From: Embleya hyalina
GTDB lineage: Bacteria; Actinomycetota; Actinomycetes; Streptomycetales; Streptomycetaceae
DNA: 52,593 bases
Reading direction: 5' to 3'
Assembly: GCF_003967355.1 (NCBI RefSeq)
Contig: NZ_BIFH01000021.1
Location: 38,864-91,456 of the forward strand
A program made the translations under genes and the position numbers. The notes under the pieces were generated by a model. That model saw nothing but the letters and a program-made list of their open reading frames with translations. It ran no database searches and was not told where the DNA came from. Of this stretch, positions 1-7,933 are shown in pieces (the stretch's first letter is position 1; the number at the start of each line of letters is the position of its first letter).

Positions 1-230
1 CCCTTCGGCGAGGCCGAGACCAAACTCAGCCCGTCCGGCGTTTGAGGACAAGGGCCGCCGGCTGGCCCGGTGGCATCCGGCCCGAGCCCGCCCTTCGGCG
101 GGGCCGAGGCCAAACTCAGCCCGTCCGGCGTTTGAGGACAAGGGCCGCAGGCCGGCCCGGTGGCATCCGGCCCGAGCCCGGTCCTCGACGCAGCCGAGGC
201 CAAATCCAGCCCGTCCGGCGTTTGAGGACC
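1..230. repeat. 90-bp tandem repeat, about 2.5 copies
   Basis: Two near-identical 90-bp units (1-90 and 91-180) are followed by a diverged partial unit (181-230) that runs up to the stop codon of the aldolase gene. Each unit carries the core CCGTCCGGCGTTTGAGGAC at the same phase. Short repeats with this core are common between genes in Streptomyces. Translations through the repeat are just frame-open repeat sequence, so I call no gene here. The array continues off the left edge. Confidence 0.85.
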
Positions 231-232
231 CG

Positions 233-1018
233 CTAGCCGGCCCCGCCACCCCCGTGGACCGCCTCCCGAAGCCGCTCCACGAGCAACTGCGGCTTGGCCG
301 ACCCCCAGACGTTCCGACCGAAGGCGACCCCGGCCCCGCCGGCCGCGACCACGCCGCCCGCCAACGCGACGACGTCGTCCTCACTGTCCGACTTGGGCCC
401 ACCGAGCGCCACCACCGGAACCGGACACGCCTCGACCACGGCGGCGAACTCCTCGGGCCGCCCGGGGCAGACGGTCTTGACGATGTCCGCCCCCAGTTCC
501 GCGCCGATCCGCGCCGCGCGAGCCACGTTCTCCGTGGTCCACGGCACCGCCTTGCCCCAACCCCCCGGGATCATCTCCGCCATCACCGGCAGGCCGAGCT
601 GTTCACACTCCGAGGTCAGCCGGGCCAGCCGCCGCAGCGACAGATGCTCGTCCGGCGCACCGGGGAAGGCCAGCACCACCACGCAGTCCGCGCCCAACTT
701 CAGCGCCTGCTCCGGCAGATGCATGATGTCGTTGACGTCACCCGGCGCGAAGTCGCCCAACTCCGAGGCGCCACCGTCGATCCGCAACACCAGACCCGCA
801 TCGGCGAAGGTGTCGGCATAGGCCCGGGCCAGATGCCACGTGGCGAGCACCGCGTCCGGACCGCCCGCGGCGATCTGCGCCATCGGCTCACCCAGCGGCG
901 GCCCCTCGCCCATGTAGGCGGCGTGGTCGATGGCGACGAACACGGCCCGGCCGTCCGCGCCGAACATCCGACGCATCCGCCGCAGCTTGCCCGCCCCGGT
1001 AGCGGAATAGGTCTGCAC
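233..1018 (-). CDS. DeoC/LacD/FbaB-type class I aldolase
   Basis: A 261-residue TIM-barrel aldolase of the class I fructose-bisphosphate aldolase/DhnA group, which also contains LsrF and the DHNA-type aldolases. The probable Schiff-base lysine is in 'ADIVKTVCPG' in the second half, followed by the phosphate-binding glycine segment 'ALGGPKSDSE' and 'GVAFGRNVW'. The start is GTG at 1018 with AAGGGA just upstream. It is the last gene of a leftward operon (Rieske oxygenase, VOC, SnoaL-like, aldolase). A role in cleaving a ketose phosphate or aromatic-derived hydroxy-keto acid is inferred; an FGGY kinase lies 4.4 kb away. Its substrate cannot be read from the sequence. Confidence 0.85.
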   Translation of the reverse strand: MQTYSATGAGKLRRMRRMFGADGRAVFVAIDHAAYMGEGPPLGEPMAQIAAGGPDAVLATWHLARAYADTFADAGLVLRIDGGASELGDFAPGDVNDIMHLPEQALKLGADCVVVLAFPGAPDEHLSLRRLARLTSECEQLGLPVMAEMIPGGWGKAVPWTTENVARAARIGAELGADIVKTVCPGRPEEFAAVVEACPVPVVALGGPKSDSEDDVVALAGGVVAAGGAGVAFGRNVWGSAKPQLLVERLREAVHGGGGAG

Positions 1019-1070
1019 AGTCGTTCCCTTCGATCGTTCTCCACCCGAATCGGCGGAGCTGCCAGCACGT

Positions 1071-1520
1071 TCAGTCCAGCTCGACGGACGACCCCGGACG
1101 AGCCGCGTCGACGCCCCCGACCTGCCGCTCGAACTCGCTCCCGTCCCAGTAGTCCACGCGATGCGCGATCAACCCGCCCACCACCCGGAACCGGAACACC
1201 CCCCGGATCCGCACCGGTTCGGCGACCCGCGAGCCACGCGGCCGACACGTCATCGTGTAGGCGAGCGCGGCCCGATCGCCGTCCACCAGCAGGTCCTCCA
1301 CGACATAGCGCAACTCCTCGAACTCGGCCAGGAAGTGCGGCAACCGCTCGCGATAGGCGGCCCGCCCACGCAGACCGCGCCCCAGCGCGGAGGTGTGCTC
1401 GTTGTGGAAGTCGACACTCACCAGGTCCGCGATCGTGTCCGGATCACCCCCGTTGAGCGCCGCGAGATAGGCCTCGACCGCCGCCCGCGTCGCCGCCCGG
1501 TTCGCCGCCGCCTCACTCAC
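1071..1520 (-). CDS. SnoaL-like / NTF2-fold protein
   Basis: A 149-residue single-domain protein of the SnoaL/nuclear transport factor 2 fold (alpha+beta cone). It opens with the typical helix 'AAVEAYLAALNGGDPDTIADLVSVDFHNEHT' region and ends in 'RVDYWDGSEFERQ'. Members bind small hydrophobic molecules and act as isomerases, cyclases or hydrolases. The GTG start (1520) overlaps the TGA stop of the upstream VOC gene (GTGA), so the two are translationally coupled. Its company (Rieske oxygenase, VOC, aldolase) suggests catabolism rather than polyketide cyclisation. Exact function unknown. Confidence 0.75.
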   Translation of the reverse strand: MSEAAANRAATRAAVEAYLAALNGGDPDTIADLVSVDFHNEHTSALGRGLRGRAAYRERLPHFLAEFEELRYVVEDLLVDGDRAALAYTMTCRPRGSRVAEPVRIRGVFRFRVVGGLIAHRVDYWDGSEFERQVGGVDAARPGSSVELD

Positions 1521-2014
1521 GCGTCGGCCCGCACGTCCCGGCCGCCTCGGACGTCCCCGCCCTCCCGCTCACCCCACAGCTCACGAACCTCCGCGAACAC
1601 CTGCTGGTTGTGCGAGATCTCCACGACATTGCCGTCCGGGTCCTTCAGCGCGCAGATGTAGCCCACCGGCGGCGGCACATCCATCGGCTCCCAGTGCAGG
1701 CATCCGGCCGCACGCGCCCGGTCGGCGATCGTGTCCACGTCGTTCCGCGACGGCACCTCCATGCCCAGATGCGCGAATGGCGTCAGCTGCGGTTGCGGAT
1801 TGCCCCGATCCTTGTCGAAGGCGACCAGGACCAGCACGAACGGAGTCTGTACCTGGTTGGGGTTGGACAACCACGCGTTGGAGCCGGCGTCGTCGCTGTG
1901 CCGCGACACCACCACCAGCGGGGTGAACGAGGTGTAGAAGTCGATCGCCGCCTCCAGGTCGGACGACGGCAGCGCGATATGGGTCCAGCGGGCCTCGGTC
2001 AACGTCGGTTCCAT
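1517..2014 (-). CDS. VOC family (glyoxalase/dioxygenase fold) protein
   Basis: A 165-residue vicinal-oxygen-chelate protein with two beta-alpha-beta-beta-beta repeats: 'WTHIALPSSDLEAAIDFY' at the N-terminus and 'ALKDPDGNVVEISHN' at the end, the latter holding the usual metal-ligand Glu. The reading frame is open further upstream, but ATG 2014 has a GAGGAGCC ribosome binding site and begins exactly at the domain, so I chose it. It lies 56 bp downstream of the Rieske gene and overlaps the SnoaL-like gene by 4 nt. It may be a ring-cleavage dioxygenase, epimerase or glyoxalase-like enzyme. Confidence 0.8.
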   Translation of the reverse strand: MEPTLTEARWTHIALPSSDLEAAIDFYTSFTPLVVVSRHSDDAGSNAWLSNPNQVQTPFVLVLVAFDKDRGNPQPQLTPFAHLGMEVPSRNDVDTIADRARAAGCLHWEPMDVPPPVGYICALKDPDGNVVEISHNQQVFAEVRELWGEREGGDVRGGRDVRADA

Positions 2015-2070
2015 CGCGGTGGCTCCTCTCGGTCCGGTGTGCTGCGTGTGCTCGCGCCGCTCGACGGCAC

Positions 2071-3270
2071 TCAGTCGATCGGCCCGTCGAACTCGTCGGC
2101 CGCCAGCGGCGTCGCCACGTCCAGGCGGATCTGCCGCATCATGTGTTGGGCACGGCCCTCCCACGCGCTGGGCGGGCCCACCCGGTAGAACGGCGACCGC
2201 AGGTTCTCCATCAGCACGGTCACCATGTCGGTGTCCTCCTTGTTGGTCAGCTCGAGGTTGACCAACTCCCGCTCCTGCAGGTCGAGATCGTCGGTCAGCC
2301 CGTAGATCCGGGAGAACAGCCGGGTGCGATCGGGCGCGATGGGATCCGCCCGCACCATGATCAGCTGGGAGGCGTAGGGCAGCGGCGTCAGGTTCGGATA
2401 GACGAACTCCGCGTAGCTGCCCCGCAGATCCTCCTCACCCAGGTCGGTCCGACCCAGCGACATGTCGTACGCGTCGCTGTGCGGCTTGTAGCCGCTGGTG
2501 GTACGCCCCTCGAAGCGCACCACGGTGTCCATCTGCTTGCGCACCTTGTTCAACCGGCGGTGCACGAAACGCACGTGGTAGTCGTCGTTGGAGTTCTCGA
2601 CGAAGGCCTTCCAGTTGAACGGATACTCCTCGTCCAGCTCGCGGTGGTAGCGGTGGTAGTCACCGATCCGATACGCGGTGTAACGCGGCAGCAGCGGCGC
2701 GATCCACTCCTCGAACGACGGCGCCTTGTGCGACAGGCACGCGAAGACGAGCTTGTCGAAGGCCACGTGCACCCGGATGGGGACTAGGCCGTACCGGTGC
2801 ATCGGGAAGTCCGGACCGTACATCCGGTTCATGTCCGGGATCGACAACAGCGTGCCGTCGAGCCCGTAGGTCCACGCGTGGTAGGGGCAGGCGAACGCCT
2901 TGCCGCAGTTTCCCGCGGCGTCGAACGCGACGCCGGAGGCCCGGTGCCGGCAGTTGTTCAGGAAACCCTTGACCGAGCCGTCGCGCTGCTTGACCACCAG
3001 CACCGACTGGCCGCCGATCCGCCCGGTGATGAAGTCGCCGGGCCGGCGCAGATCCTCGGTGTCGCCCAGCCAGATCCACGAGCGGGCGAACACCCGGATC
3101 ATCTCCAGATCGAACAGATCCCGATCCCAGACCTCCCAAGGCTGCAACATCTCGCTCGGCAGGGGGGCGTCCACCAAACCGTCGCCCTCGCGAGCGGTCG
3201 CGGTACGGCGTTGTTCCGCCACCCGCTCGTCCAGGGCATGTTCCGCGGCCCCGATCCGGTCCGTCAGCAC
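2071..3270 (-). CDS. Rieske non-heme iron oxygenase, alpha subunit
   Basis: A 399-residue aromatic-ring-hydroxylating-dioxygenase-type alpha subunit. The Rieske [2Fe-2S] motif is complete: C-x-H ('NNCRHRA', about residue 106) and C-x2-H ('ACPYHAWTY', about residue 127). The catalytic domain has the mononuclear-iron motif 'ENSNDDYHVRFVH' near residue 226, with the bridging Asp and two His. It starts the leftward operon 3270-233 and is divergent from the aldo/keto reductase. No ferredoxin or reductase partner is visible in the window, so electrons must come from elsewhere. Likely oxidises an aromatic or quaternary-amine substrate; substrate unknown. Confidence 0.88.
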   Translation of the reverse strand: MLTDRIGAAEHALDERVAEQRRTATAREGDGLVDAPLPSEMLQPWEVWDRDLFDLEMIRVFARSWIWLGDTEDLRRPGDFITGRIGGQSVLVVKQRDGSVKGFLNNCRHRASGVAFDAAGNCGKAFACPYHAWTYGLDGTLLSIPDMNRMYGPDFPMHRYGLVPIRVHVAFDKLVFACLSHKAPSFEEWIAPLLPRYTAYRIGDYHRYHRELDEEYPFNWKAFVENSNDDYHVRFVHRRLNKVRKQMDTVVRFEGRTTSGYKPHSDAYDMSLGRTDLGEEDLRGSYAEFVYPNLTPLPYASQLIMVRADPIAPDRTRLFSRIYGLTDDLDLQERELVNLELTNKEDTDMVTVLMENLRSPFYRVGPPSAWEGRAQHMMRQIRLDVATPLAADEFDGPID

Positions 3271-3458
3271 AACGTCCTCCCCGTCACCTGGGATGTTTGC
3301 GATACAGCCGAAGGTAGGCGGCGGGAATCGGCCCCGATATGTGCTTCAGGCACGAACAAACGGCCCTCGCGCTGCGCCCGGACCACATCGGTGCACACGT
3401 ACCGGCGTGCCAGCCTCGGGGGAGCACGTCCGAAGCACGGCACCCTGGGAGGAAACCC

Positions 3459-4469
3459 GTGGAGTACACCCCGCTCGGTCGCACCGGCATCCGAGTCAGC
3501 AGGCTGTGCCTCGGCACGATGATGTTCGGCGCGTGGGGCAACACCGACCAGGACGCGTGCGTACGCATGGTGCGCCGCGCGCTCGACGCCGGGATCAACT
3601 TCGTGGACACCGCCGACGTGTACGCGTTCGGGGAGAGCGAACGGATCCTGGCTAAGGCGCTCAAGGGCCGCCGCGACGACGTGGTCCTCGCCACCAAGTT
3701 CGGCGAGGCGATGGACCCGGACGCGCCGCTGCGCCGCGGGGCGTCGCGGCGGTGGATCGTGCGCGCCGTGGAGGACAGCCTGCGCCGCCTGGAGACCGAC
3801 CACCTGGACCTGTACCAACTGCACCGCCCCGACCCCGACACCGACATGGACGAGACGCTGGGTGCGCTGACCGACCTGGTCCGCCAGGGCAAGGTACGCG
3901 CGATCGGCTCCTCCGCCCTGCCCGCGGAGGGCATCGTGGAGGCGCGCTGGACCGCCGAGCGACACGGGCACCAGCCGTTCGCGGCGGAACAACTGGCCTA
4001 CTCGGCCCTCGCCCGGCACGCGGAGCGCGCCGCGTTGCCCACGTGCGGTCGATACGGTCTGGGCGTGCTGGTGTTCAGCCCGCTCAACGGCGGCTGGCTG
4101 ACCGGCAAGTACCGGACCGGGGCGGCCGTTTCGCCCGATTCGCGCGCGGTTCGCAACGCCGAGCACTTCGACCACGCGGACGCCACGATCCGGGCGGCGA
4201 AGACGGCCCTGGTCGAGGAGTTCGCCACGATCGCCGACGAAGCCGGGTGCAGCCTGCCCGAGTTGGCCCTCGCCTTCGTCCTGGCCCACCCGCAGGTGAC
4301 CGCCGCCATCCTCGGCCCGCGCACCCCCGAACAACTCGAATCCCAACTCGGAGCCTGCGAGGTCCAGTTGAGCCGCGAGACGCTGGCCCGACTGGACGCC
4401 CTGGTCGCCCCCGGCACGGACGTCAACCCGGCGGACTGCCCCTATCCCCGCCCGGCCCCCCGCGCCTGA
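3459..4469 (+). CDS. Aldo/keto reductase
   Basis: A 336-residue AKR of the Tas/YhdN type. The start is GTG 3459, preceded by GGGAGGAAA; the frame is open for 40 more codons upstream but without family similarity. The catalytic tetrad is visible: Asp and Tyr in 'DTADVYAFGESE', Lys in 'LATKFGEA' and His in 'YQLHRPDPDTD'. The C-terminal NADP-binding segment 'AAILGPRTPEQLE' is present. It is a single-gene rightward unit between two leftward operons and ends at a strong hairpin. NADPH-dependent reduction of an aldehyde or ketone is expected. Confidence 0.88.
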   Translation: MEYTPLGRTGIRVSRLCLGTMMFGAWGNTDQDACVRMVRRALDAGINFVDTADVYAFGESERILAKALKGRRDDVVLATKFGEAMDPDAPLRRGASRRWIVRAVEDSLRRLETDHLDLYQLHRPDPDTDMDETLGALTDLVRQGKVRAIGSSALPAEGIVEARWTAERHGHQPFAAEQLAYSALARHAERAALPTCGRYGLGVLVFSPLNGGWLTGKYRTGAAVSPDSRAVRNAEHFDHADATIRAAKTALVEEFATIADEAGCSLPELALAFVLAHPQVTAAILGPRTPEQLESQLGACEVQLSRETLARLDALVAPGTDVNPADCPYPRPAPRA

Positions 4470-4498
4470 GCGCATCCGCTCACGCCGTCGTCACCGAC

Positions 4499-4547
4499 GA
4501 CCGCCCGTGCGCACGATCCCCATCCGGGATCGTGCGCACGGGCGGTC
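4499..4547. terminator. 22-bp perfect hairpin, convergent terminator
   Basis: Perfect inverted repeat with arms 4499-4520 and 4526-4547 and a 5-nt loop CATCC. It lies between the ends of the rightward aldo/keto reductase and the leftward VOC operon. There is no U-tract, which is usual for streptomycete terminators; it can serve both strands. Confidence 0.85.
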
Positions 4548-4596
4548 GGTGTTTCGGTGGTGCGGTGGTGCGGCGAGGCGACCCGTCGGGGCTACC

Positions 4597-4983
4597 TCAC
4601 TTCTCCCACATCACGATCTGGTTCCCCCACGGGTCCAGGAACGAGGCGTGGTGACCCCCGAATTCCTCCCAATAGCACTGCTCCCACAGCGCGGTCGCGC
4701 CGAGCAGTACCGCCTTGTTCAGATACTCGCTCGGAGCCGCGTCGACCAGGATGTACACCCGCGAGTGCAGTCCGGCGCGCGGCTGTTGGGGCAGCGGCGC
4801 CGGGTCCGGCACCTGGGCGGCCTCGTCGAACAGGCCCAGGTGCAGCCCCTCGCCGGGCACGATCTGGTGGAAGACGCCCTGCGGGCGCGGGTTGATCGTC
4901 CAGCCGAACAACTCGCGGTAGAACTCGGTGGTCGCCTGCACGTCGGGCGTGGGCATGTCGACGAAGACCAGGGTATTGGTCAC
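4597..4983 (-). CDS. VOC family protein (tandem copy 2)
   Basis: A 128-residue VOC protein with 'VFVDMPTPDVQATTEFYREL' at the N-terminus and 'SFLDPWGNQIVMWEK' at the C-terminus. It is a clear paralogue of the next gene upstream in the operon (5069-5458); both share the 'P.PDV.AT..FY..LFGW' opening and 'DPWGN..V.W' ending. The chosen start is GTG 4983 with GGAAAGGATC upstream; the longer frame adds 36 unrelated residues. It is the last gene of the operon running from 9331. Function unknown. Confidence 0.78.
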   Translation of the reverse strand: MTNTLVFVDMPTPDVQATTEFYRELFGWTINPRPQGVFHQIVPGEGLHLGLFDEAAQVPDPAPLPQQPRAGLHSRVYILVDAAPSEYLNKAVLLGATALWEQCYWEEFGGHHASFLDPWGNQIVMWEK

Positions 4984-5068
4984 GGGTGGATCCTTTCCGG
5001 GGCCGGGCTGTGTCCAAGGACGGTGAGCGGAGCGGAACGGGGTGAACCGCGGGTGGGATGACGAAGGA

Positions 5069-5458
5069 TCAGACCTGGTGGGCGTGACCATGCGTGAAGT
5101 AGGTGCCCTTGTCGCGCCAGAGCACGACCTCGTTGCCCCACGGGTCGCGGAACGCGGCGTAACGGGCCTCGAATTCGGCCCACGGCTTCTCCTCCCACAA
5201 CACGCTCGCCCCGGCCGCGACGGCCTTGTCGAGGTAGGCGGGCGGCTCGTCGACCATCACGTAGATGCGCGGCACCGGGCCGACCGCGGGGCGGGCCTCG
5301 CGGCGGATGCCCAGGTTGGGCTTCACCCCGGGCAGCACCTCGCTGAACTCGTCGGCCGGGCGCCGCTTGAACTCCCAGCCGAACAACGCCGCGTAGAAGG
5401 CGGATGTGGCCTCCACGTCGGGGGAGGGCAGGTCCATGAAGATCACCGGATTGGGCAC
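5069..5458 (-). CDS. VOC family protein (tandem copy 1)
   Basis: A 129-residue VOC protein: 'VIFMDLPSPDVEATSAFYAAL' to 'AFRDPWGNEVVLWRDKG', with a His-containing tail 'YFTHGHAHQV'. The chosen start is GTG 5458 with GAGGAG five nt upstream; it overlaps the 3' end of the FGGY kinase by 16 nt, indicating translational coupling. It is the tandem duplicate of 4597-4983 and probably acts in the same pathway as the kinase and dehydrogenase. Two-domain dimers are usual for this short form. Confidence 0.8.
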   Translation of the reverse strand: MPNPVIFMDLPSPDVEATSAFYAALFGWEFKRRPADEFSEVLPGVKPNLGIRREARPAVGPVPRIYVMVDEPPAYLDKAVAAGASVLWEEKPWAEFEARYAAFRDPWGNEVVLWRDKGTYFTHGHAHQV

Positions 5459-6855
5459 GTCGACTCCTCGGAGCGGGTGGGGGTATTGACGGCGGCGGCG
5501 GACGCGCGCCGCTGGGCGGCGTCGCCGAGGTCGAGGAAGCGGCGCAGTCCGGCCGCGTACTCGGGGTGGGGTTCGGGATCGAGCACGGTCATCGTCGGGC
5601 GCGGCCAGTCGCCCGCCCGACCGGCCCCGGGCGCGGGCCACCAGCGGGCGCCGGCACCGGCGGCCAGGGCCGCGCCGTACGCGGCCAGGTCCGTCTCGGC
5701 GGGCACCTCGACCGGAACGCCCAGTACCGAGGCCTTGATCGAGCACCACAGCGGGCTGCGCGCGGGCGACCCGGCGCACACCAGGGTGTCCAGGCGAACT
5801 CCTCGCGCGGCCAGGCCGGTCGCGATGTGCGCGAGGCCGTACGCGGTGCCCTCCAGGACGGCACGGGCGAGTTCGCCCGGACCGCTGCCCGAGGTCAGGC
5901 CGAAGACCTCGCCGCGCAACTCGCGGTTCCAGCGCGGCGCGCGCTCGCCCTCGAGGTAGGGCAGGACCAACACGCCCCGCGCGCCCGGCGGTACCTCCGC
6001 GGCCAGGGCCAACAGGTCGCGGACCTCCCGCCCGGTGAGGTCGCGCAGCCATTCCAGGATCAGCCCGTGCGCGGCGACCGGGCCGCCGACGATCTCGACC
6101 CCGGGCACCGCCGCCGGCAGCGCGTACGCGTCGGCGGCGGGCGATCCGGCGGCCACCGCCACGGCCAGCCCGCCGGTGCGCCCACCGGGGTCCAGGGCCC
6201 GCCCGGGACGATCCAACCCGCCCGCCCAGAAGGCCAGATAGGCATCCTGCGCACCGGCCACCAGCGGGGTGCCCGCCGCCAGATCGTGCCCCACGCCCAA
6301 CGCGCCGACCACGGACCCGGTGGCGACCACCGGCCCGTATCCGGTCAGCGCCGGATCACCCGGCCACCGCGCCTGCGCCCGATCCGCGCCGAACCGGGCG
6401 GCCAGCCAGTCGTACAGCTGCCAGGCCCGCACGTCGGGCCCGTGCTCGGCGCGCAACGCCGCGTGCTGGGCGTGGTGCTGCTCCACGGGCGAGCCGGTCG
6501 CCCCCGCCGGATGCCGACAGGTCAGCGCGGCGACCCCGGAGCGGACCTCCGCGCCGACCTGCGAGCCGGCTCCCGACGCCCCGATCCCGCCGACCACGGT
6601 CGTCGGGCTCTGCCCGCCCAGGCACAGCGCGGCGGGACGGGCCGCACCGGGCACCAGCGCGCGCAGTTCGGCGAGCGCCTGCGTGGTGGCGGCCAGCCAG
6701 GCGTACGGATCGGCCTGCCCGGGGGCCCAGTTCGCCGCCCCGGGGTAGCCGGCGGTGGTACCGCCCAGGACCGTGCCGTCGGGATCCAGGGCCAGTGCGC
6801 GGACCGAGTTGCTGCCGACGTCGACGCCGACCACGACGGAGGAGGTGCCGGGCAT
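5443..6855 (-). CDS. FGGY-family carbohydrate kinase
   Basis: A 470-residue kinase of the FGGY (xylulokinase/LsrK/gluconokinase) superfamily. The N-terminal ATPase domain opens with 'VVGVDVGSNSVRALALD' (phosphate 1 loop). The C-terminal domain has 'LPYLEGERAPRWN' and the adenosine-binding 'VCAGSPARSPLWCSIKASVLGVPVEV'. ATG 6855 lies 2 nt downstream of the dehydrogenase stop, so it is coupled to that gene. Phosphorylation of a ketose or related polyol is expected; the adjacent zinc dehydrogenase could supply the ketose. The long frame upstream of 6855 in this phase is a shadow of the dehydrogenase gene. Confidence 0.88.
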   Translation of the reverse strand: MPGTSSVVVGVDVGSNSVRALALDPDGTVLGGTTAGYPGAANWAPGQADPYAWLAATTQALAELRALVPGAARPAALCLGGQSPTTVVGGIGASGAGSQVGAEVRSGVAALTCRHPAGATGSPVEQHHAQHAALRAEHGPDVRAWQLYDWLAARFGADRAQARWPGDPALTGYGPVVATGSVVGALGVGHDLAAGTPLVAGAQDAYLAFWAGGLDRPGRALDPGGRTGGLAVAVAAGSPAADAYALPAAVPGVEIVGGPVAAHGLILEWLRDLTGREVRDLLALAAEVPPGARGVLVLPYLEGERAPRWNRELRGEVFGLTSGSGPGELARAVLEGTAYGLAHIATGLAARGVRLDTLVCAGSPARSPLWCSIKASVLGVPVEVPAETDLAAYGAALAAGAGARWWPAPGAGRAGDWPRPTMTVLDPEPHPEYAAGLRRFLDLGDAAQRRASAAAVNTPTRSEESTCPIR

Positions 6856-6857
6856 GC

Positions 6858-7877
6858 TCAGCCGCCCACGAGGACACGGTAGACGGGCGACTTCGCGGCC
6901 AGCCGGAAGGCCGCGTCCACGTCGGCGAGCGGATAGGTGGCGGTGACCAGCGCGTCCAGGTCGGCCGCCAGTCGGCCGGAGCCGATGATCGCGGCGGCCT
7001 CGGTCCAGTCCCGCGGTTCCTGGCTGTAGACGCCGACGACGCTCAGTTCGTGATGGTGGATCAGGTCCGGACCGACCTCGGCGAGCACCTCCTTGGGGAA
7101 GGCGCCGAACAGCACCACCGTGCCGCCGTCGTCGCACAGGGACAGCGCGCTCTCCAGGGCGCCCGGGGCGCCGGCGGTGACGAACACGACGTCCTGCCGG
7201 CCGCCGGTCTCGGCGGCCTGCTCCGGGGTGCTCGTCCAGTCCGCGCCCGCCGCGCGGGCCTCGGCCAGGCGTTCCTCGCTGATGTCGATCAGGCCGACCG
7301 AGGCGGCGCCCTTGAACCGGGCCAGGGCCAGGTGCAGGCGGCCCATGAACCCGGCTCCGATCACCGCGACCCGATCGCCCGCGCGCAGTCCGCCGAGCCG
7401 GGCCGAGTGCGCCACACAGGCCAGCGGTTCGCCCATCGCGGCGTGCGCGATCGGCGCCGAGCCGGTGCGGAACGCCTGGAGCGCCTTGACCTTGACGAAC
7501 TCGGCGAAGCCGGCGCCCATCGAGATGGTCCCGTCGGCGAGCGCGCCGCCCTGTGGCTGCTTGCACAGCGCGCTGCGCCCGCGCCGGCACGAGGTACAGG
7601 TGCCGCAGCGGGTGAGCAGGTCGACGGTGACCGTGTCGCCGACGGCCGCGACCCCGGGCAGCCCGGCCACGGCACGTCCCACGGCGACCACCTCGCCCGC
7701 CACCTCGTGGCCGGGGGCGACCGGGTAGATCGGCTTGGTGCCCAGGTAGAGCCGGCGCTCCATGGTGCACATGCCGGTGCGGCCGACGCGCACCAGCACG
7801 TCGTCCGGGCCGACCTCGGGGACCGGTTCCTCGCGCAGGTCGACCTGCTCGGGCGCGGTGACAACGGCAACTCGCAT
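6858..7877 (-). CDS. Zinc-binding MDR alcohol/polyol dehydrogenase
   Basis: A 339-residue medium-chain dehydrogenase. The catalytic zinc ligands are Cys in 'GRTGMCTMERR' and the His-Glu of 'APGHEVAGEV'; the structural zinc lobe has four Cys in 'RCGTCTSCRRGRSALCKQ'. The Rossmann motif is 'VAVIGAGFMGRLHL'. ATG 7877 has a GAGGAGCC ribosome binding site. It is the middle gene of the operon amidohydrolase-MDR-kinase-VOC-VOC. Oxidation of a polyol or hydroxylated intermediate before phosphorylation by the FGGY kinase is an inference from the gene order. Confidence 0.88.
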   Translation of the reverse strand: MRVAVVTAPEQVDLREEPVPEVGPDDVLVRVGRTGMCTMERRLYLGTKPIYPVAPGHEVAGEVVAVGRAVAGLPGVAAVGDTVTVDLLTRCGTCTSCRRGRSALCKQPQGGALADGTISMGAGFAEFVKVKALQAFRTGSAPIAHAAMGEPLACVAHSARLGGLRAGDRVAVIGAGFMGRLHLALARFKGAASVGLIDISEERLAEARAAGADWTSTPEQAAETGGRQDVVFVTAGAPGALESALSLCDDGGTVVLFGAFPKEVLAEVGPDLIHHHELSVVGVYSQEPRDWTEAAAIIGSGRLAADLDALVTATYPLADVDAAFRLAAKSPVYRVLVGG

Positions 7878-7933
7878 GGGGGCTCCTCGACTTCGCGGCA
7901 AGACTGCGGCGGAAAAACGGAAGGACGGGGTGT

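Noticed and set aside
42-236. Small 64-codon frame in the left repeat array
   Set aside because: The peptide is just the 90-bp repeat translated; no ribosome binding site.
1071-1520. SnoaL-like gene as part of a polyketide cluster
   Set aside because: No PKS genes are near; the operon context is oxygenase, VOC and aldolase, and the true PKS locus 27 kb away already has its cyclases.
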